Origin: an uncultured bacterium
GTDB taxonomy: Bacteria > Actinomycetota > Coriobacteriia > Coriobacteriales > Coriobacteriaceae
DNA length: 30,189 nt
Reading direction: 5' to 3'
Assembly (NCBI GenBank): GCA_905215765.1
Contig: CAJMRP010000005.1
Location: 1 to 30,189, forward strand
Below, piece by piece: positions 16,258-25,167 of this stretch. The position numbers and the translations under genes were made by a program. The notes below the pieces were generated by a model. It had not been told where the DNA came from. It saw nothing but the letters and a program-made list of their open reading frames with translations, and made no database searches. The stretch's first letter is position 1. Every line of letters starts with the position of its first letter.

Positions 16258-16906
16258 GGGCGTCCTCCTGAAACGTCGTGGCATCGTTGTTGTCGGCATC
16301 TGCGCCGGCACTATCGCCCTCACCATCGTCATCGCCGGCCCAACGAAGCAGGTCGACCGAGGTAATGCCGTAGCGCTTCTCACGTACAGTCTCAAAGCCT
16401 GCCGGATGCGCGCCCGCATCGGCGGCGGCATGCTCAAACAGGGCATAAGCGCCAGGTGCAAGCAGACCCTGCTGGGCCAGATTCTGCAGCAGTTCCTCGA
16501 CCGGCTCGGCACCAAAAGCATAGGGCGGGTCGAGCAGGACCAGATCAAAGGGGCCGCCCGGTACACGACCGCGTGAGGCACTCGTCAGCATGTCGCCCGT
16601 GACCACGCGCCAACGCGCACGGTCACGGCAGAGCGACTCGATATTCTTGGTAATGAGCCGCGCGGCGTTGCGATCGATCTCAAACGTCGTAAGCGAGCGG
16701 GCCCCACGAGAGAGCATCTCTAACCCTAAGGCGCCGGAGCCGCCAAAGGCGTCCAGCACGCGGACCTCGTCCAGATCGAAGTCGAATGCCGACATGACCA
16801 TAGATGCGCACGCCTCGCGCACGCGATCAGTCGTGGGGCGGGTGACATCGCGACCACGGGGCTCCTCGATCTTACGACCGCGCCATTCGCCGCCGATGAT
16901 TCTCAT
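16250..16906 (-). CDS. rsmD: 16S rRNA (guanine966-N2)-methyltransferase RsmD
   Basis: 218 residues. It methylates G966 of 16S rRNA (E. coli numbering) using S-adenosylmethionine. The family opening MRIIGGEWRGRKI is followed by RPTTDRVREA, the SAM-binding LDAFGGSGALGLE (51-63) and the catalytic DPPY (126-129). The last 25 residues are an acidic, low-complexity tail (GDDDGEGDSAGADADNNDA) not typical of the family. The ATG at 16906 overlaps the recG stop by 4 bp (ATGA), and its own stop overlaps coaD by 8 bp, so three genes are translationally linked. Confidence 0.96.
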   Translation of the reverse strand: MRIIGGEWRGRKIEEPRGRDVTRPTTDRVREACASMVMSAFDFDLDEVRVLDAFGGSGALGLEMLSRGARSLTTFEIDRNAARLITKNIESLCRDRARWRVVTGDMLTSASRGRVPGGPFDLVLLDPPYAFGAEPVEELLQNLAQQGLLAPGAYALFEHAAADAGAHPAGFETVREKRYGITSVDLLRWAGDDDGEGDSAGADADNNDATTFQEDAHE

Positions 16907-19080
16907 CCTCCGCTGACCTCCTTAAAGATATGTCGATAACGCATGGCGACCACGTCGCGCAAGGGACGCGTCGCCACAGAGTCAAGGTTGCAAGCATACC
17001 GCAAGAGCTCGACCGCGTCCAAATGGGCCCACTCGATCAGCTCCTCGTCGGCGTCCAGGTCGACAAAGCGCAGGGTCACACCACCATGCTGGCGATAACC
17101 CAGGATCTCGCCTTCATGGCGCAGGCGCAGGTCCATCTGGGCGAGCGTAAAGCCGTCCGAGGTCTTTTCGAGCGACTGGAGACGGTCTTGTGCCGCCGAT
17201 GCGCCGCCGTTGCCCTTGGAGTGCGTCATGACCAGGCACGTGCCCGACACACTGCCACGGCCCACGCGGCCGCGCAGCTGGTGCAGGGCAGCCAATCCAA
17301 AGCGCTCGCCGTTCTCGATGACCATGACGGTGGCGTTAGGCACGTCGACGCCCACCTCGACCACCGTGGTCGATACGAGCACGTCAATCTCGCCACGCTT
17401 GAAGGCATCGATAACCTGGTCCTTCTCCCCCGCCGGCATGCGGCCGTGAAGGCGCTCGACGGTAAGCCCCGGCAACGCAAGACGCAGTCGGTCGAGCTCG
17501 GTTGCCGTATCGTGCAGCGGCACGGGGACGGTTACGCGGCCCTCGTCGTCGCGAGCAATACCGGGCACGTCTTCCAGCTCATCGGCCGAGTCACTCGGCT
17601 CCACGAGCGGACAAATCACGTAGGCCTGCTGACCCTTTTCATGCGCCTCGCGGATGGCGCCATAGGCGAGGTCACGGCTCGACTCGGTGAGCACGCGTGT
17701 CGTCACGCCAGCACCAGGGACGGGCCGATGGCGAATGATGCTCGTGTCCAGATCGCCGTAGACCGAAAGCGCCAGCGTACGCGGGATGGGCGTCGCCGTC
17801 ATAACGAGCAGATCGGCACCCGGCCCCTTCGCGCGCAGGGCGTTGCGTTGGCCCACACCAAACCGGTGCTGTTCATCGATGACCACGAGCGACAGATGCT
17901 TGAACGCAACGTTATCCGAAAGAACCGCGTGGGTGCCAAAGAGCACGTCAAGCTCGCCCGATTCCAGCTGTGCATGGATGCGCTCGCGCTCTGCGGCCGG
18001 CGTGGCACCCGTCAGAAGTGCCCAGGACATGCCGGCCTGCGAGAGCAGAGGGCCGGTCTTATCGGCATATTGGCGCGCCAGCACGCCCGTGGGCGCCATA
18101 ACGCAGGCCTGCGTGCCGCTATCGGCAGCCACAGCCAGCGCGCAGGCGGCAACGGCGGTCTTACCGGTACCGACATCGCCCAGCAGCAGACGGTTCATCA
18201 CGCGCCCGCCATCGCACATGTCATGCAGGATATCTTGGAATGCGGCCTCCTGCTCGTCGCTCAGCGAAAACGGAAGGGCCTGTTTAAGCGCGCCCAGATG
18301 CTCGCCCGCAGTGTGGGCATAGGGCACCACATCGACCAGGCCGCCGTCGTTGCGCAGACGCAGCGCCAGCTGCAGGTAGAGGCACTCCTCGTAGGCAAGA
18401 CGCCGGCGTGCGATGTCGCGCTCAGCCATGCTCGAGGGAAAGTGGATCGAACGCAACGCGCGGGCATTGCTCATGAGCTTCCGCTTTGCGCGCAGCGGCG
18501 CGGGAATCGGATCGAACGGATTGCCGACGACCTCGAGCGCGCCGCTTACGATGCGGCGCATCCACGCCTGGCTCACGCCATCACTCACGTAATGGACCGG
18601 CAGGATGGTGCCTGCGGCACGCCCGTCCTCGAGCTTTTCAAAGTGCGGCGAGGCCATCTGCTTAAAGCCGTAGGCAAACTCGACCTTGCCCATCACGGCC
18701 AGGCGGTCGCCCTGCTTAAGCTGCTGGGCAATCCAGGGCTGGCGGAAAAAGGCGACCTGCAGCACGCCCGTCTCGTCAACAAGCGAGACCTCGGTCACCT
18801 GCATGCGCGGACGCGGCTGCTTTTGGACGATACGGTCGACCGTGGCGATGATGGTGCACACGGTACCGATGGGCGCCATCTCGATAGACCAAGAACGGGT
18901 AAAGTCGAGGTATCGATGAGGGATATGGAGAAGGAGGTCCCCCACCGTCCGAATTCCCAGACGGCGAAGGGCCTCCTCACGTTTACCCGAAACATATTTG
19001 AGTCGCGCGATATCCTCGTCGAGCGCATTGCTCTGGGCAAAGCGCTCCGAGACGCGCGGCACGGAGCACAGCTCGGACAT
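16903..19080 (-). CDS. recG: ATP-dependent DNA helicase RecG
   Basis: 725 residues. It remodels stalled replication forks and branched recombination intermediates. The N-terminal wedge (OB-fold) domain (about 60-190) is followed by the superfamily 2 helicase. Motif I is GDVGTGKT (301-308), motif II DEQH (402-405) with HRFGVGQRN, motif III TATPIPRT, and motif VI QLRGRVGRG (about 590). The start at 19080 has only a weak site (GTAGGCA), 10 nt after the fakA-like stop. A 748-codon open frame on the opposite strand is a composition shadow. The position after the DAK2-domain gene is conserved in many Gram-positives. Confidence 0.97.
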   Translation of the reverse strand: MSELCSVPRVSERFAQSNALDEDIARLKYVSGKREEALRRLGIRTVGDLLLHIPHRYLDFTRSWSIEMAPIGTVCTIIATVDRIVQKQPRPRMQVTEVSLVDETGVLQVAFFRQPWIAQQLKQGDRLAVMGKVEFAYGFKQMASPHFEKLEDGRAAGTILPVHYVSDGVSQAWMRRIVSGALEVVGNPFDPIPAPLRAKRKLMSNARALRSIHFPSSMAERDIARRRLAYEECLYLQLALRLRNDGGLVDVVPYAHTAGEHLGALKQALPFSLSDEQEAAFQDILHDMCDGGRVMNRLLLGDVGTGKTAVAACALAVAADSGTQACVMAPTGVLARQYADKTGPLLSQAGMSWALLTGATPAAERERIHAQLESGELDVLFGTHAVLSDNVAFKHLSLVVIDEQHRFGVGQRNALRAKGPGADLLVMTATPIPRTLALSVYGDLDTSIIRHRPVPGAGVTTRVLTESSRDLAYGAIREAHEKGQQAYVICPLVEPSDSADELEDVPGIARDDEGRVTVPVPLHDTATELDRLRLALPGLTVERLHGRMPAGEKDQVIDAFKRGEIDVLVSTTVVEVGVDVPNATVMVIENGERFGLAALHQLRGRVGRGSVSGTCLVMTHSKGNGGASAAQDRLQSLEKTSDGFTLAQMDLRLRHEGEILGYRQHGGVTLRFVDLDADEELIEWAHLDAVELLRYACNLDSVATRPLRDVVAMRYRHIFKEVSGG

Positions 19081-19090
19081 GGGCAGTTGC

Positions 19091-20752
19091 CTACTCGATC
19101 GAGAAGATCACGGGATAGAGCGGCTGCTCGCCACGATGGGCGTCAATCTCCAGATCGGGCTGAGCCTCCTCGATAGCGTCGACGATCTCCTGGAAGGCCT
19201 CATCGGACAGCTCCTCGCCGGCCAGAATCGTCAGCGCGTCGCCCTCCTCTTCCTCCTGCATGCAGTTGATGCAGTCGAGCGTGACCTGCTTCACGTCGGA
19301 ACCGACCACGTCGATGGAGCCGGCGATGATACCCATGACGTCACCGGAGTGAATCGGAGAACCGTCAGAGGCACTGGAGTCGCGCACGGCGCGGGTGACC
19401 TCGCCATCGCGGACCTCGCTGATGGCGTCGACCATGGCGGCGACGGCATCCTCGAGCTCGGAATCGGGCAGGACCGCGAACAGCGCGGAGAAGGCCTGCG
19501 GGACGGTCTTGGTGGGAACGACGGCGACCTTCTTGTCGGTGCAGGCTGAAGCAGCAGCCTCAGCGGCCATGCGGATGTTGCCGTTGTTGGGCAGGATGAT
19601 GACCGAGGTCGCGTTGACCTGGTCCACCGCGCCCAGCAGGTCGGCGGTCGAGGGATTCATAGTCTGGCCACCGGAGACGACCACGTCGACGCCAAGGGAC
19701 TTGAGGATGTCGGCCTCGCCGGAACCGGCGGCAACGGCGACAAAGCCCAGCGCCTTGGCGGGCTCGGCGGCCTTTTCCTGATCCTCGTGGATCTTAGCGG
19801 TACGGTCGTGGGCCTCCATCTCCATGTTGTGGATAAAGACCTCATAGATCTGACCGAGCTGCAGCATGTGCTCGAGCACCAGGTTGGGGGTATTGGAGTG
19901 CACATGGATCTTGTAGTCGGGATAGGCGCCCACGAGCAGCTCACAGTCGCCCATGGAGCCTAGGAACTTAAGGCATTCGTCCTCGTCAAACGGGGCGTCG
20001 GCCTTAAAGAGAAACTCGTTGCAGTAGCGGAACTCCGAGCCCTCCCAGTCGTCGTTAGCCTCGATCTCAACGCGGCTAAGAGCGGCATCGCGGGCAGAGC
20101 CGGCGGAGTCAAACGTAGCGGAGAAATCCTCGACAACGGTGCTGTGACCAAGCGCGGCGGCAACAAAGTTCTCCAGGAAGATGGCAAAGCCGAAGGCGCC
20201 TGAGTCGACCACGCCGTTCTCTTTGAGGACGGGCAGCAAGTCGGGCGTGCGGGCGACGGACTGGTACGCCTCGACGACGATAGCATCGAGCGCATCCTCG
20301 GCCGAGAACTTCTTCTTCTCGCACTCATCGGCCTTGGTCGAGACATCGCGCAGGACCGTGAGGATCGTGCCCTCGATGGGCTTGCGGACAGCCTGGAAGG
20401 CGACCTTGACGGCACGACGGAAGGCGAAGGCAATGTTGGCGGACGTAATAGGCTCGTCGGCAGAGACAAGGCCCTCGGCCACGCCGCGAAGAATCTGCGA
20501 GGTAATAACGCCGGAGTTACCGCGAGCGCCCATGAGAGAGCCGTGGGTGATGGCACCGGCGATGGCCTCCATGTCGGCGTCGGCAGGAAGGGCAGAGAGC
20601 TCCTTGGTCACCGAGGCGAGCGTGAGCGACATGTTGGTGCCGGTATCGCCATCGGGTACGGGGAAGACGTTGAGCTTGTTGATCTCCTCGGCCTTGTCGG
20701 AAACGGCAGCCGCAGCGATCGGAAAACAGGTGCGAATGGTCTTTGCAATCAT
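19091..20752 (-). CDS. fakA: DAK2-domain protein of the YloV/FakA family (probable fatty acid kinase ATP-binding subunit)
   Basis: 553 residues, typical for YloV/FakA. FakA phosphorylates fatty acids held by FakB proteins, giving acyl-phosphate that PlsY uses directly. The N-terminal DhaL-like ATP-binding domain (about 1-200) has the Mg-binding NVFPVPDGDTGTNMS (28-42) and GSLMGARGNSG (71-81). A middle domain (about 215-320) precedes the DegV-like C-terminal domain, ending QPLYPVIFSIE as in the family. No fakB is in the window, so kinase activity is inferred. The link with plsX and acpP downstream fits acyl-phosphate supply. The ATG at 20752 has only GGAG about 17 nt away, a weak start. It is 27 nt after the asp23-like gene. 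Confidence 0.9.
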   Translation of the reverse strand: MIAKTIRTCFPIAAAAVSDKAEEINKLNVFPVPDGDTGTNMSLTLASVTKELSALPADADMEAIAGAITHGSLMGARGNSGVITSQILRGVAEGLVSADEPITSANIAFAFRRAVKVAFQAVRKPIEGTILTVLRDVSTKADECEKKKFSAEDALDAIVVEAYQSVARTPDLLPVLKENGVVDSGAFGFAIFLENFVAAALGHSTVVEDFSATFDSAGSARDAALSRVEIEANDDWEGSEFRYCNEFLFKADAPFDEDECLKFLGSMGDCELLVGAYPDYKIHVHSNTPNLVLEHMLQLGQIYEVFIHNMEMEAHDRTAKIHEDQEKAAEPAKALGFVAVAAGSGEADILKSLGVDVVVSGGQTMNPSTADLLGAVDQVNATSVIILPNNGNIRMAAEAAASACTDKKVAVVPTKTVPQAFSALFAVLPDSELEDAVAAMVDAISEVRDGEVTRAVRDSSASDGSPIHSGDVMGIIAGSIDVVGSDVKQVTLDCINCMQEEEEGDALTILAGEELSDEAFQEIVDAIEEAQPDLEIDAHRGEQPLYPVIFSIE

Positions 20753-20779
20753 GGGTATTTGAATCTCCGTTTTCGGATG

Positions 20780-21136
20780 CTAGTTCAGACGGCTCTTGAG
20801 CGCGTCGATATGGATGCCGATCTTAAGGCTGGCGGGATCGATCTGGGCGATCTCCTGCAGGGTGAAGGCAACGGAGCTCGAAAGATTGTGGCAGACGGAC
20901 TTCATGTTGACGCCGTTCTCGAGCACGACGTGAAGATCGACCGTAAGGCCGTTCTCGTCGGCGGAGACAAGCACGCCCTTGCGGAGGCGCTGGCCGGCAA
21001 GCAGGCGCACGCTCTCGGCGCCCTGGAGCTGCTCAGCCATACCGACAACGCCATAGCACGTCATCGCGGCATAACCGGCAATATCGGCAATAACGTCGTT
21101 CGAGACGCTCAGGCTGCCGTTAATGGTCTCAGACAC
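20780..21136 (-). CDS. Asp23/Gls24 family protein (YloU-like)
   Basis: 118 residues. Asp23/Gls24 proteins are small, abundant envelope-associated proteins linked to alkaline and envelope stress; YloU lies beside yloV in Bacillus, as here. Family features are the opening NGSLSVSNDVIADIAGYAAM, GVVGM, the Gln/Arg-rich middle, and the central strand GLTVDLHVVLENGVNM. The GTG at 21136 has AAAGGAG 6 nt upstream; a longer in-frame opening to 21187 includes non-family residues and has no ribosome site. It is the first gene of the long fakA-ffh cluster. The molecular function is unknown. Confidence 0.88.
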   Translation of the reverse strand: MSETINGSLSVSNDVIADIAGYAAMTCYGVVGMAEQLQGAESVRLLAGQRLRKGVLVSADENGLTVDLHVVLENGVNMKSVCHNLSSSVAFTLQEIAQIDPASLKIGIHIDALKSRLN

Positions 21137-21193
21137 AAGAATCTCCTTTTCTTGGTGCTCGCGGCACCATGTCGTGGGAGCAATCATTGCAAT

Positions 21194-21199
21194 ATTCTA
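21194..21199 (-). promoter_or_regulatory. Possible -10 box for the asp23-fakA operon
   Basis: TAGAAT on the minus strand (21199-21194) lies about 57 nt before the GTG start and would give a roughly 50-nt leader. No clear -35 hexamer accompanies it, so this is weak evidence. Confidence 0.35.
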
Positions 21200-21296
21200 C
21201 AACGACCGCGCCATGTTGAGGTGGCGGGCCTCGGGATTACATCCTCGACACGAAATGTTGATACGGTAACGTTCGCGAACGGCGATCGCGGCATGG

Positions 21297-21325
21297 AAAA
21301 ACCCGCCGCATAAGCGACGGGTTTT
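21297..21325 (-). terminator. Intrinsic terminator of tRNA-Asn
   Basis: Minus strand AAAACCCGTCGC pairs with GCGGCGGGTTTT (21325-21314 and 21309-21298) with one G-U pair and a 4-nt loop, followed by T. It starts 7 nt after the tRNA CCA end. Confidence 0.85.
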
Positions 21326-21331
21326 ACAATC

Positions 21332-21406
21332 TGGCTCCCCGGGTAGGACTCGAACCTACAACAGCGCGGTTAACAGCCGCGTGCTCTACCATTGAGCTAC
21401 CGAGGA
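21332..21406 (-). tRNA. tRNA-Asn (anticodon GUU)
   Basis: 75 nt including an encoded CCA. The acceptor stem pairs TCCTCGG with CCGGGGA (one T-G pair). The D arm is GCTC-AATGGTA-GAGC, the anticodon stem CGCGG/CCGCG with loop CTGTTAA giving GTT (Asn), and the T arm GTAGG-TTCGAGT-CCTAC. It is followed by a strong terminator and is transcribed toward the asp23-like gene. Confidence 0.97.
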
Positions 21407-21496
21407 ATAGGTGCGTGCTCTCAAGCAACGAAATTTATTATACGGACGAATCAGCTCAGGGCAAGAACTTTTTTAAGAAATTTTCCGACCCAATCA

Positions 21497-21540
21497 TTGG
21501 GGACGTTCTTAAACGACTAGTCATTCAAGAACGTCCCCAA
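21497..21540. repeat. Perfect 14-bp inverted repeat with TTGGGGACGT core
   Basis: TTGGGGACGTTCTT (21497-21510) and AAGAACGTCCCCAA (21527-21540) are exact reverse complements around a 16-nt loop, which itself contains the palindrome GACTAGTC (21515-21522). It lies in the 192-bp gap between tRNA-Asn and the sigma factor, outside the sigma terminator. The arm shares ATTGGGGACGT with the element near 1298. It may be a REP-like or miniature mobile element. Confidence 0.75.
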
Positions 21541-21550
21541 CAACTACATG

Positions 21551-21585
21551 AAAGCGCCCTCAAGCGGATGTGCTTGAGGGCGCTT
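21551..21585 (-). terminator. Intrinsic terminator of the sigma factor gene
   Basis: AAGCGCCCTCAAGC (21552-21565) and GCTTGAGGGCGCTT (21572-21585) form a perfect 14-bp stem with a 6-nt loop, 13 nt past the sigma stop. On the minus strand the stem runs into TTTC. Strong hairpin, short T-tract. Confidence 0.85.
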
Positions 21586-21598
21586 CTTGCTTGCGAGG

Positions 21599-22948
21599 TT
21601 AAGACTCAATATAGTCTTTCAGCTTGCTCGAACGGCTCGGGTGGCGGAGCTTGGCCAGGGTCTTGGACTCGATCTGGCGGATACGCTCGCGCGTGACGCC
21701 AAACTCGCGGCCGACTTCCTCGAGCGTACGGGGATGTCCGTCGACAAGGCCAAAGCGCAGCTCGATAACCTTGCGCTCACGATCGGCAAGCGAGTCGAGC
21801 ACCTGGGTGAGCTGCTCCTGCAGCATGGAGAAGCTAGCGGCATCGGGCGGAACGATGGCCTGGGAGTCCTCGATAAAGTCGCCCAGTTGGGAATCCTCTT
21901 CCTCGCCGATGGGGGTCTCGAGCGACACGGGCTCCTGCGAGATCTTCTGGATCTCGCGGACGCGGTCGGCGCTCATGTCCATCTCGGCACCGATCTCCTC
22001 GGGGGTCGGGTCGCGACCCAGGTCCTGGAGAAGCTGGCGCTGCACGCGGACGAGTTTGTTGATGGTCTCGACCATGTGCACGGGAATACGGATGGTACGG
22101 GCCTGGTCGGCGATAGCGCGCGTGATGGCCTGACGGATCCACCACGTGGCGTACGTGGAGAACTTAAAGCCCTTCTGGTAGTCGAACTTCTCGACGGCGC
22201 GAATCAGACCGAGGTTGCCCTCCTGGATCAGGTCCAGGAACAGCATGCCGCGACCGACATAACGCTTGGCGATGGAGACGACCAGACGAAGGTTTGCGCT
22301 GATGAGCGCCTGCTTGGCTTCGAGGCCCACGTTCTCAATACGCGTAAGACGACGCATCTCGGCACGCGTGAGTTCGAGCTCACCAGCATCGGCAGCCTCG
22401 AGCTTCTCGGTGGCCTCGAGACCGGCCTCGATCTTCATAGCCAGATCGACCTCTTCGGAGGCGGTCAACAGGTCGACCTTGCCGATCTCCTTGAGGTACA
22501 TACGGACCGGATCGCCGGTCAGCATCACCGTGGAGGCATCGATGCCACGCACGCGGGAGCGTGAACGGGACGTGCGCACGGTGCGCTTCTTCTTGCTCTT
22601 GGAAGAACCCATCTCGGCGTCGGCCTGACGGGCCATCTTGAGCTCGTGATCGTCGAGCGAGCCGGAATCGTGCTCGTCGTCGTCATCGAAATCGTCGGTA
22701 TCAGAATCGGTATCGTCATCGTCGACGTCCATGGGGGCGTCGTCGTTACCGCTCGCGGAGATAATCTGGATGCCGCTGTTGCGCAGCGCGGAATACACCG
22801 CAGTGAGCTGCTCGTCAGAAACATCGACATCCTTCAGGGCGACCTGAATCTCGTCCTCGGTTACCGAAGTCCTGTTTGAGCCGTTGCCCATGAGCTTTGC
22901 AACGTAGGATTCCAGCCCAGTACCCGTGCTCTCAGTCTTTTTTGGCAC
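21599..22948 (-). CDS. rpoD: RNA polymerase primary sigma factor (RpoD/SigA)
   Basis: 449 residues. It directs RNA polymerase to housekeeping promoters. An N-terminal variable part with an extremely acidic tract (about residues 68-100, mostly Asp) is followed by a basic Ser/Arg/Lys patch (about 112-132). Region 1.2 is [17 protein letters not shown]. Region 2 is [17 protein letters not shown] through [10 protein letters not shown] (-10 recognition), with region 3 HMVETINKL and region 4.2 [10 protein letters not shown] (-35 recognition). GTG at 22948 has AAGGGAG 5 nt upstream; ATG at 22963 lies before that site and is less likely. It follows dnaG, as in the classical dnaG-rpoD macromolecular synthesis operon, with a 110-bp gap. 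Confidence 0.97.
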   Translation of the reverse strand: MPKKTESTGTGLESYVAKLMGNGSNRTSVTEDEIQVALKDVDVSDEQLTAVYSALRNSGIQIISASGNDDAPMDVDDDDTDSDTDDFDDDDEHDSGSLDDHELKMARQADAEMGSSKSKKKRTVRTSRSRSRVRGIDASTVMLTGDPVRMYLKEIGKVDLLTASEEVDLAMKIEAGLEATEKLEAADAGELELTRAEMRRLTRIENVGLEAKQALISANLRLVVSIAKRYVGRGMLFLDLIQEGNLGLIRAVEKFDYQKGFKFSTYATWWIRQAITRAIADQARTIRIPVHMVETINKLVRVQRQLLQDLGRDPTPEEIGAEMDMSADRVREIQKISQEPVSLETPIGEEEDSQLGDFIEDSQAIVPPDAASFSMLQEQLTQVLDSLADRERKVIELRFGLVDGHPRTLEEVGREFGVTRERIRQIESKTLAKLRHPSRSSKLKDYIES

Positions 22949-22980
22949 AGATTCTCCCTTCATAGTCCACAGGACTCAAT

Positions 22981-22986
22981 ACTTTA
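22981..22986 (-). promoter_or_regulatory. Possible extended -10 promoter for the sigma gene
   Basis: In the dnaG-sigma gap the minus strand reads TGCTAAAGT, i.e. TGn plus TAAAGT (22986-22981), 32 nt before the GTG. A convincing -35 is missing, which extended -10 promoters can tolerate. It would allow the sigma gene to be read apart from dnaG. Confidence 0.35.
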
Positions 22987-23058
22987 GCACACACATTGAC
23001 GTTTATACCCAAAAAGAGGACTGGATATAGGCGAGAATACGCTGGTTAACCACAACAT

Positions 23059-25167
23059 CTAGGCCTGTTCGGTTCCTGCGGTCTCCAAACCAATCAAACG
23101 GAACGGGTCCGCCACGCCGCCGATCGACTTTTGCAGCTCGCGTTGACGCTGCGAATCCTGCGCGGCCTGCACGGTCAGCGCGCGACGGGCCTCATCATCG
23201 AGCGAACGGTCCTGTCGCAGCCTGGCCTGTGCGGCACGCATGCGGCGCTTGATGGTGTAGAGCTCGAGCGTATCGAGCATAAACACGATGTTCGTCTCGG
23301 TGGGGTGCTTGCTCGTCGCCGAGATGCGCCCGGCACTCACAAGCGTTGCCGCATCGGGACACACCGACCGCGCCGCATCCATGCAGGCTGCAGGATCGGT
23401 TCCCGGCGGCGTTGCCAGAACGGCCCACGCGATGGACTCGTGACGTGGGTCAACCCACTCGATGGAGCAGATGCGGTCGGCATACGTGCGGAACAGGTCG
23501 GGGTAGCTCGTGAGCATGGTCAGCAGCTCGCGCTCCCCTGCCAAGGACTTGCGCTCTAGATCGGTAAGAACCATCGGCGCCGCCGCAGCCGGTGCGCCCG
23601 ACCCGTCAGCCGCAGGCACAGCGCCCATACCATCAGGCATATCGATCGGCGGCAGGTCGTCGACGACCTCCACGGGCGCGGCACCGTAGGCATCGAGCGG
23701 GACGTAGTCGTACGGCTCTTCTTCGACCGGTGCGGACACCGGCGGAGTCGCGCCCGATGCCCAAGCACCGCGACCGGCATCGCGAGAACCCGATGCCCGA
23801 CCGCCCGCGCTACCGGACCGCTCAGTCTGTGCCCGCTGGCGCTCATAGTTCTGCTCACGACGTCGTTCCGCATCCTCGCGCTTGGCGACATCGCGAAACA
23901 CACGGCCCGAGCTCGCGCGCACCGTCTCCAGATCCAAACCCAGCAGGTCGGCAATCTGGATAAAGTACGTGTCGATCATATAGCTATCGCGCAGCGGATA
24001 GATGAGCGTCAGCGCATCCTCGAGCGCCTTGGCGCGACCGCCCGGCGTGGTGATGTCACTCGACTCCTGCAGCGAACGGTAGACAAAGTCCATGAGCGGC
24101 TCGGCCGCGTCGATGCGCGCCTGCAGCTCCTGGCCGCCGTGCGCCGTAATAAACTCCATAGGGTCGTTGCCGTCGGGCAGTACCACGCAGCGCAGGTCCA
24201 TCGAATCCTGCTCGATAAACTGAATCGCGCGGCGGGCGGCCTTCTGGCCCGCGGCATCGCCATCGAACATATACACGATGCGCTTGGCAAAGCGGGTGAG
24301 CGTCTTTACATGATGCTCCGTGAGCGCGGTGCCCAGCGTGGCGACAACGTTTTTAATCCCCGCCTCCCAGCAGGCGATGCAATCGGTATAGCCCTCCACC
24401 ACGATAGCGGTATCCTGCGCGACGATAAACTCCTTGGCCCAATTAAAACCGTAGAGGTTTCGCTTTTTATGAAACACGCTCGTCTCGGCGGTGTTGAGAT
24501 ACTTAGGCTGACCGTCGCCCATAATGCGACCGCCAAAGGCAATGTTGTGACCCTGCTCGTCAAAGATGGGGAACATCACGCGGTCGTAAAAGCGGTCGGC
24601 AAGCTGCCCGCGCCCGCGGCTCACGGCAACGTTGGCGTCGATCATCTCCTGCGGGGTAAAACCCGCCTGGGACAGGTGCGACACCAGCGCGTTACGGCCT
24701 GGTGCAAAGCCCAGGCAGTAGCGGCGGCAGACGTCGCCACCCATGCCGCGGCTGGCAAAGTACTCGCGCGGACGACCGTCCTTACCGCGCATAAGCATGG
24801 TGTGGTAGAACTGGGCGGTCTCGGCGCACAGATCGTAGATGCGGGCACGCTTAGTACCGCGCTCGCGGCGATCTCCGGTGTCGTGCAGCTCAATACCTGC
24901 GCGATCGGCCAAATAACGGATTGACTCGGGAAAGCTCAGGTTCTCGCGCTTCATGATATAGGTGAAGACGTCGCCACCCTCGCCGCAGCCAAAGCAATGC
25001 CACACCTGCGTGGCGGGAATAATGTGGAAGGACGGCGTCTTTTCGCCATGGAAGGGGCAGCAGCCCCAAAACTCATGGCCGCGGGGCTTGAGCTCAACCG
25101 TTTCCTGCACGATGGCAACCAAGTCAGACGCAGCGCGTACCTGGTCTTTTTCCTCATCGCTAATCAC
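23059..25167 (-). CDS. dnaG: DNA primase DnaG
   Basis: 702 residues. It makes RNA primers at the replication fork. The N-terminal CHC2 zinc finger is C37, H40 (CPFHGEKTPSF), C58, C61 (WHCFGCGEGGD). The RNA polymerase core follows, with the TOPRIM acidic residues in VVEGYTD and MFDGDAAGQKA (about 255-335). A long Arg/Glu/Gly/Ala/Pro-rich linker (about 420-540, e.g. SGSAGGRASGSRDAGRG) separates it from the C-terminal DnaB-interacting helical domain (about 545-690), which makes it longer than the E. coli enzyme. GTG at 25167 overlaps the ribF stop by 8 bp and has AGGGGGTGA upstream, so it is translationally coupled to ribF. It ends before rpoD. Confidence 0.98.
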   Translation of the reverse strand: MISDEEKDQVRAASDLVAIVQETVELKPRGHEFWGCCPFHGEKTPSFHIIPATQVWHCFGCGEGGDVFTYIMKRENLSFPESIRYLADRAGIELHDTGDRRERGTKRARIYDLCAETAQFYHTMLMRGKDGRPREYFASRGMGGDVCRRYCLGFAPGRNALVSHLSQAGFTPQEMIDANVAVSRGRGQLADRFYDRVMFPIFDEQGHNIAFGGRIMGDGQPKYLNTAETSVFHKKRNLYGFNWAKEFIVAQDTAIVVEGYTDCIACWEAGIKNVVATLGTALTEHHVKTLTRFAKRIVYMFDGDAAGQKAARRAIQFIEQDSMDLRCVVLPDGNDPMEFITAHGGQELQARIDAAEPLMDFVYRSLQESSDITTPGGRAKALEDALTLIYPLRDSYMIDTYFIQIADLLGLDLETVRASSGRVFRDVAKREDAERRREQNYERQRAQTERSGSAGGRASGSRDAGRGAWASGATPPVSAPVEEEPYDYVPLDAYGAAPVEVVDDLPPIDMPDGMGAVPAADGSGAPAAAAPMVLTDLERKSLAGERELLTMLTSYPDLFRTYADRICSIEWVDPRHESIAWAVLATPPGTDPAACMDAARSVCPDAATLVSAGRISATSKHPTETNIVFMLDTLELYTIKRRMRAAQARLRQDRSLDDEARRALTVQAAQDSQRQRELQKSIGGVADPFRLIGLETAGTEQA

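Noticed and set aside
16930..19176. 748-codon open frame on the plus strand opposite recG
   Set aside because: A shadow caused by GC-rich codon use; no domain, and recG carries all its helicase motifs on the other strand.
21270..21281. CGTTCGCGAACG palindrome upstream of the asp23-like gene as a LexA/SOS box
   Set aside because: The half-sites are in the wrong order for the Gram-positive SOS box (CGAAC-N4-GTTCG), and no SOS gene follows.
22665..22740. Asp-codon repeat in the sigma gene as a tandem repeat locus
   Set aside because: Codons vary and the tract fits the acidic variable N-terminal region known in primary sigma factors of this phylum.
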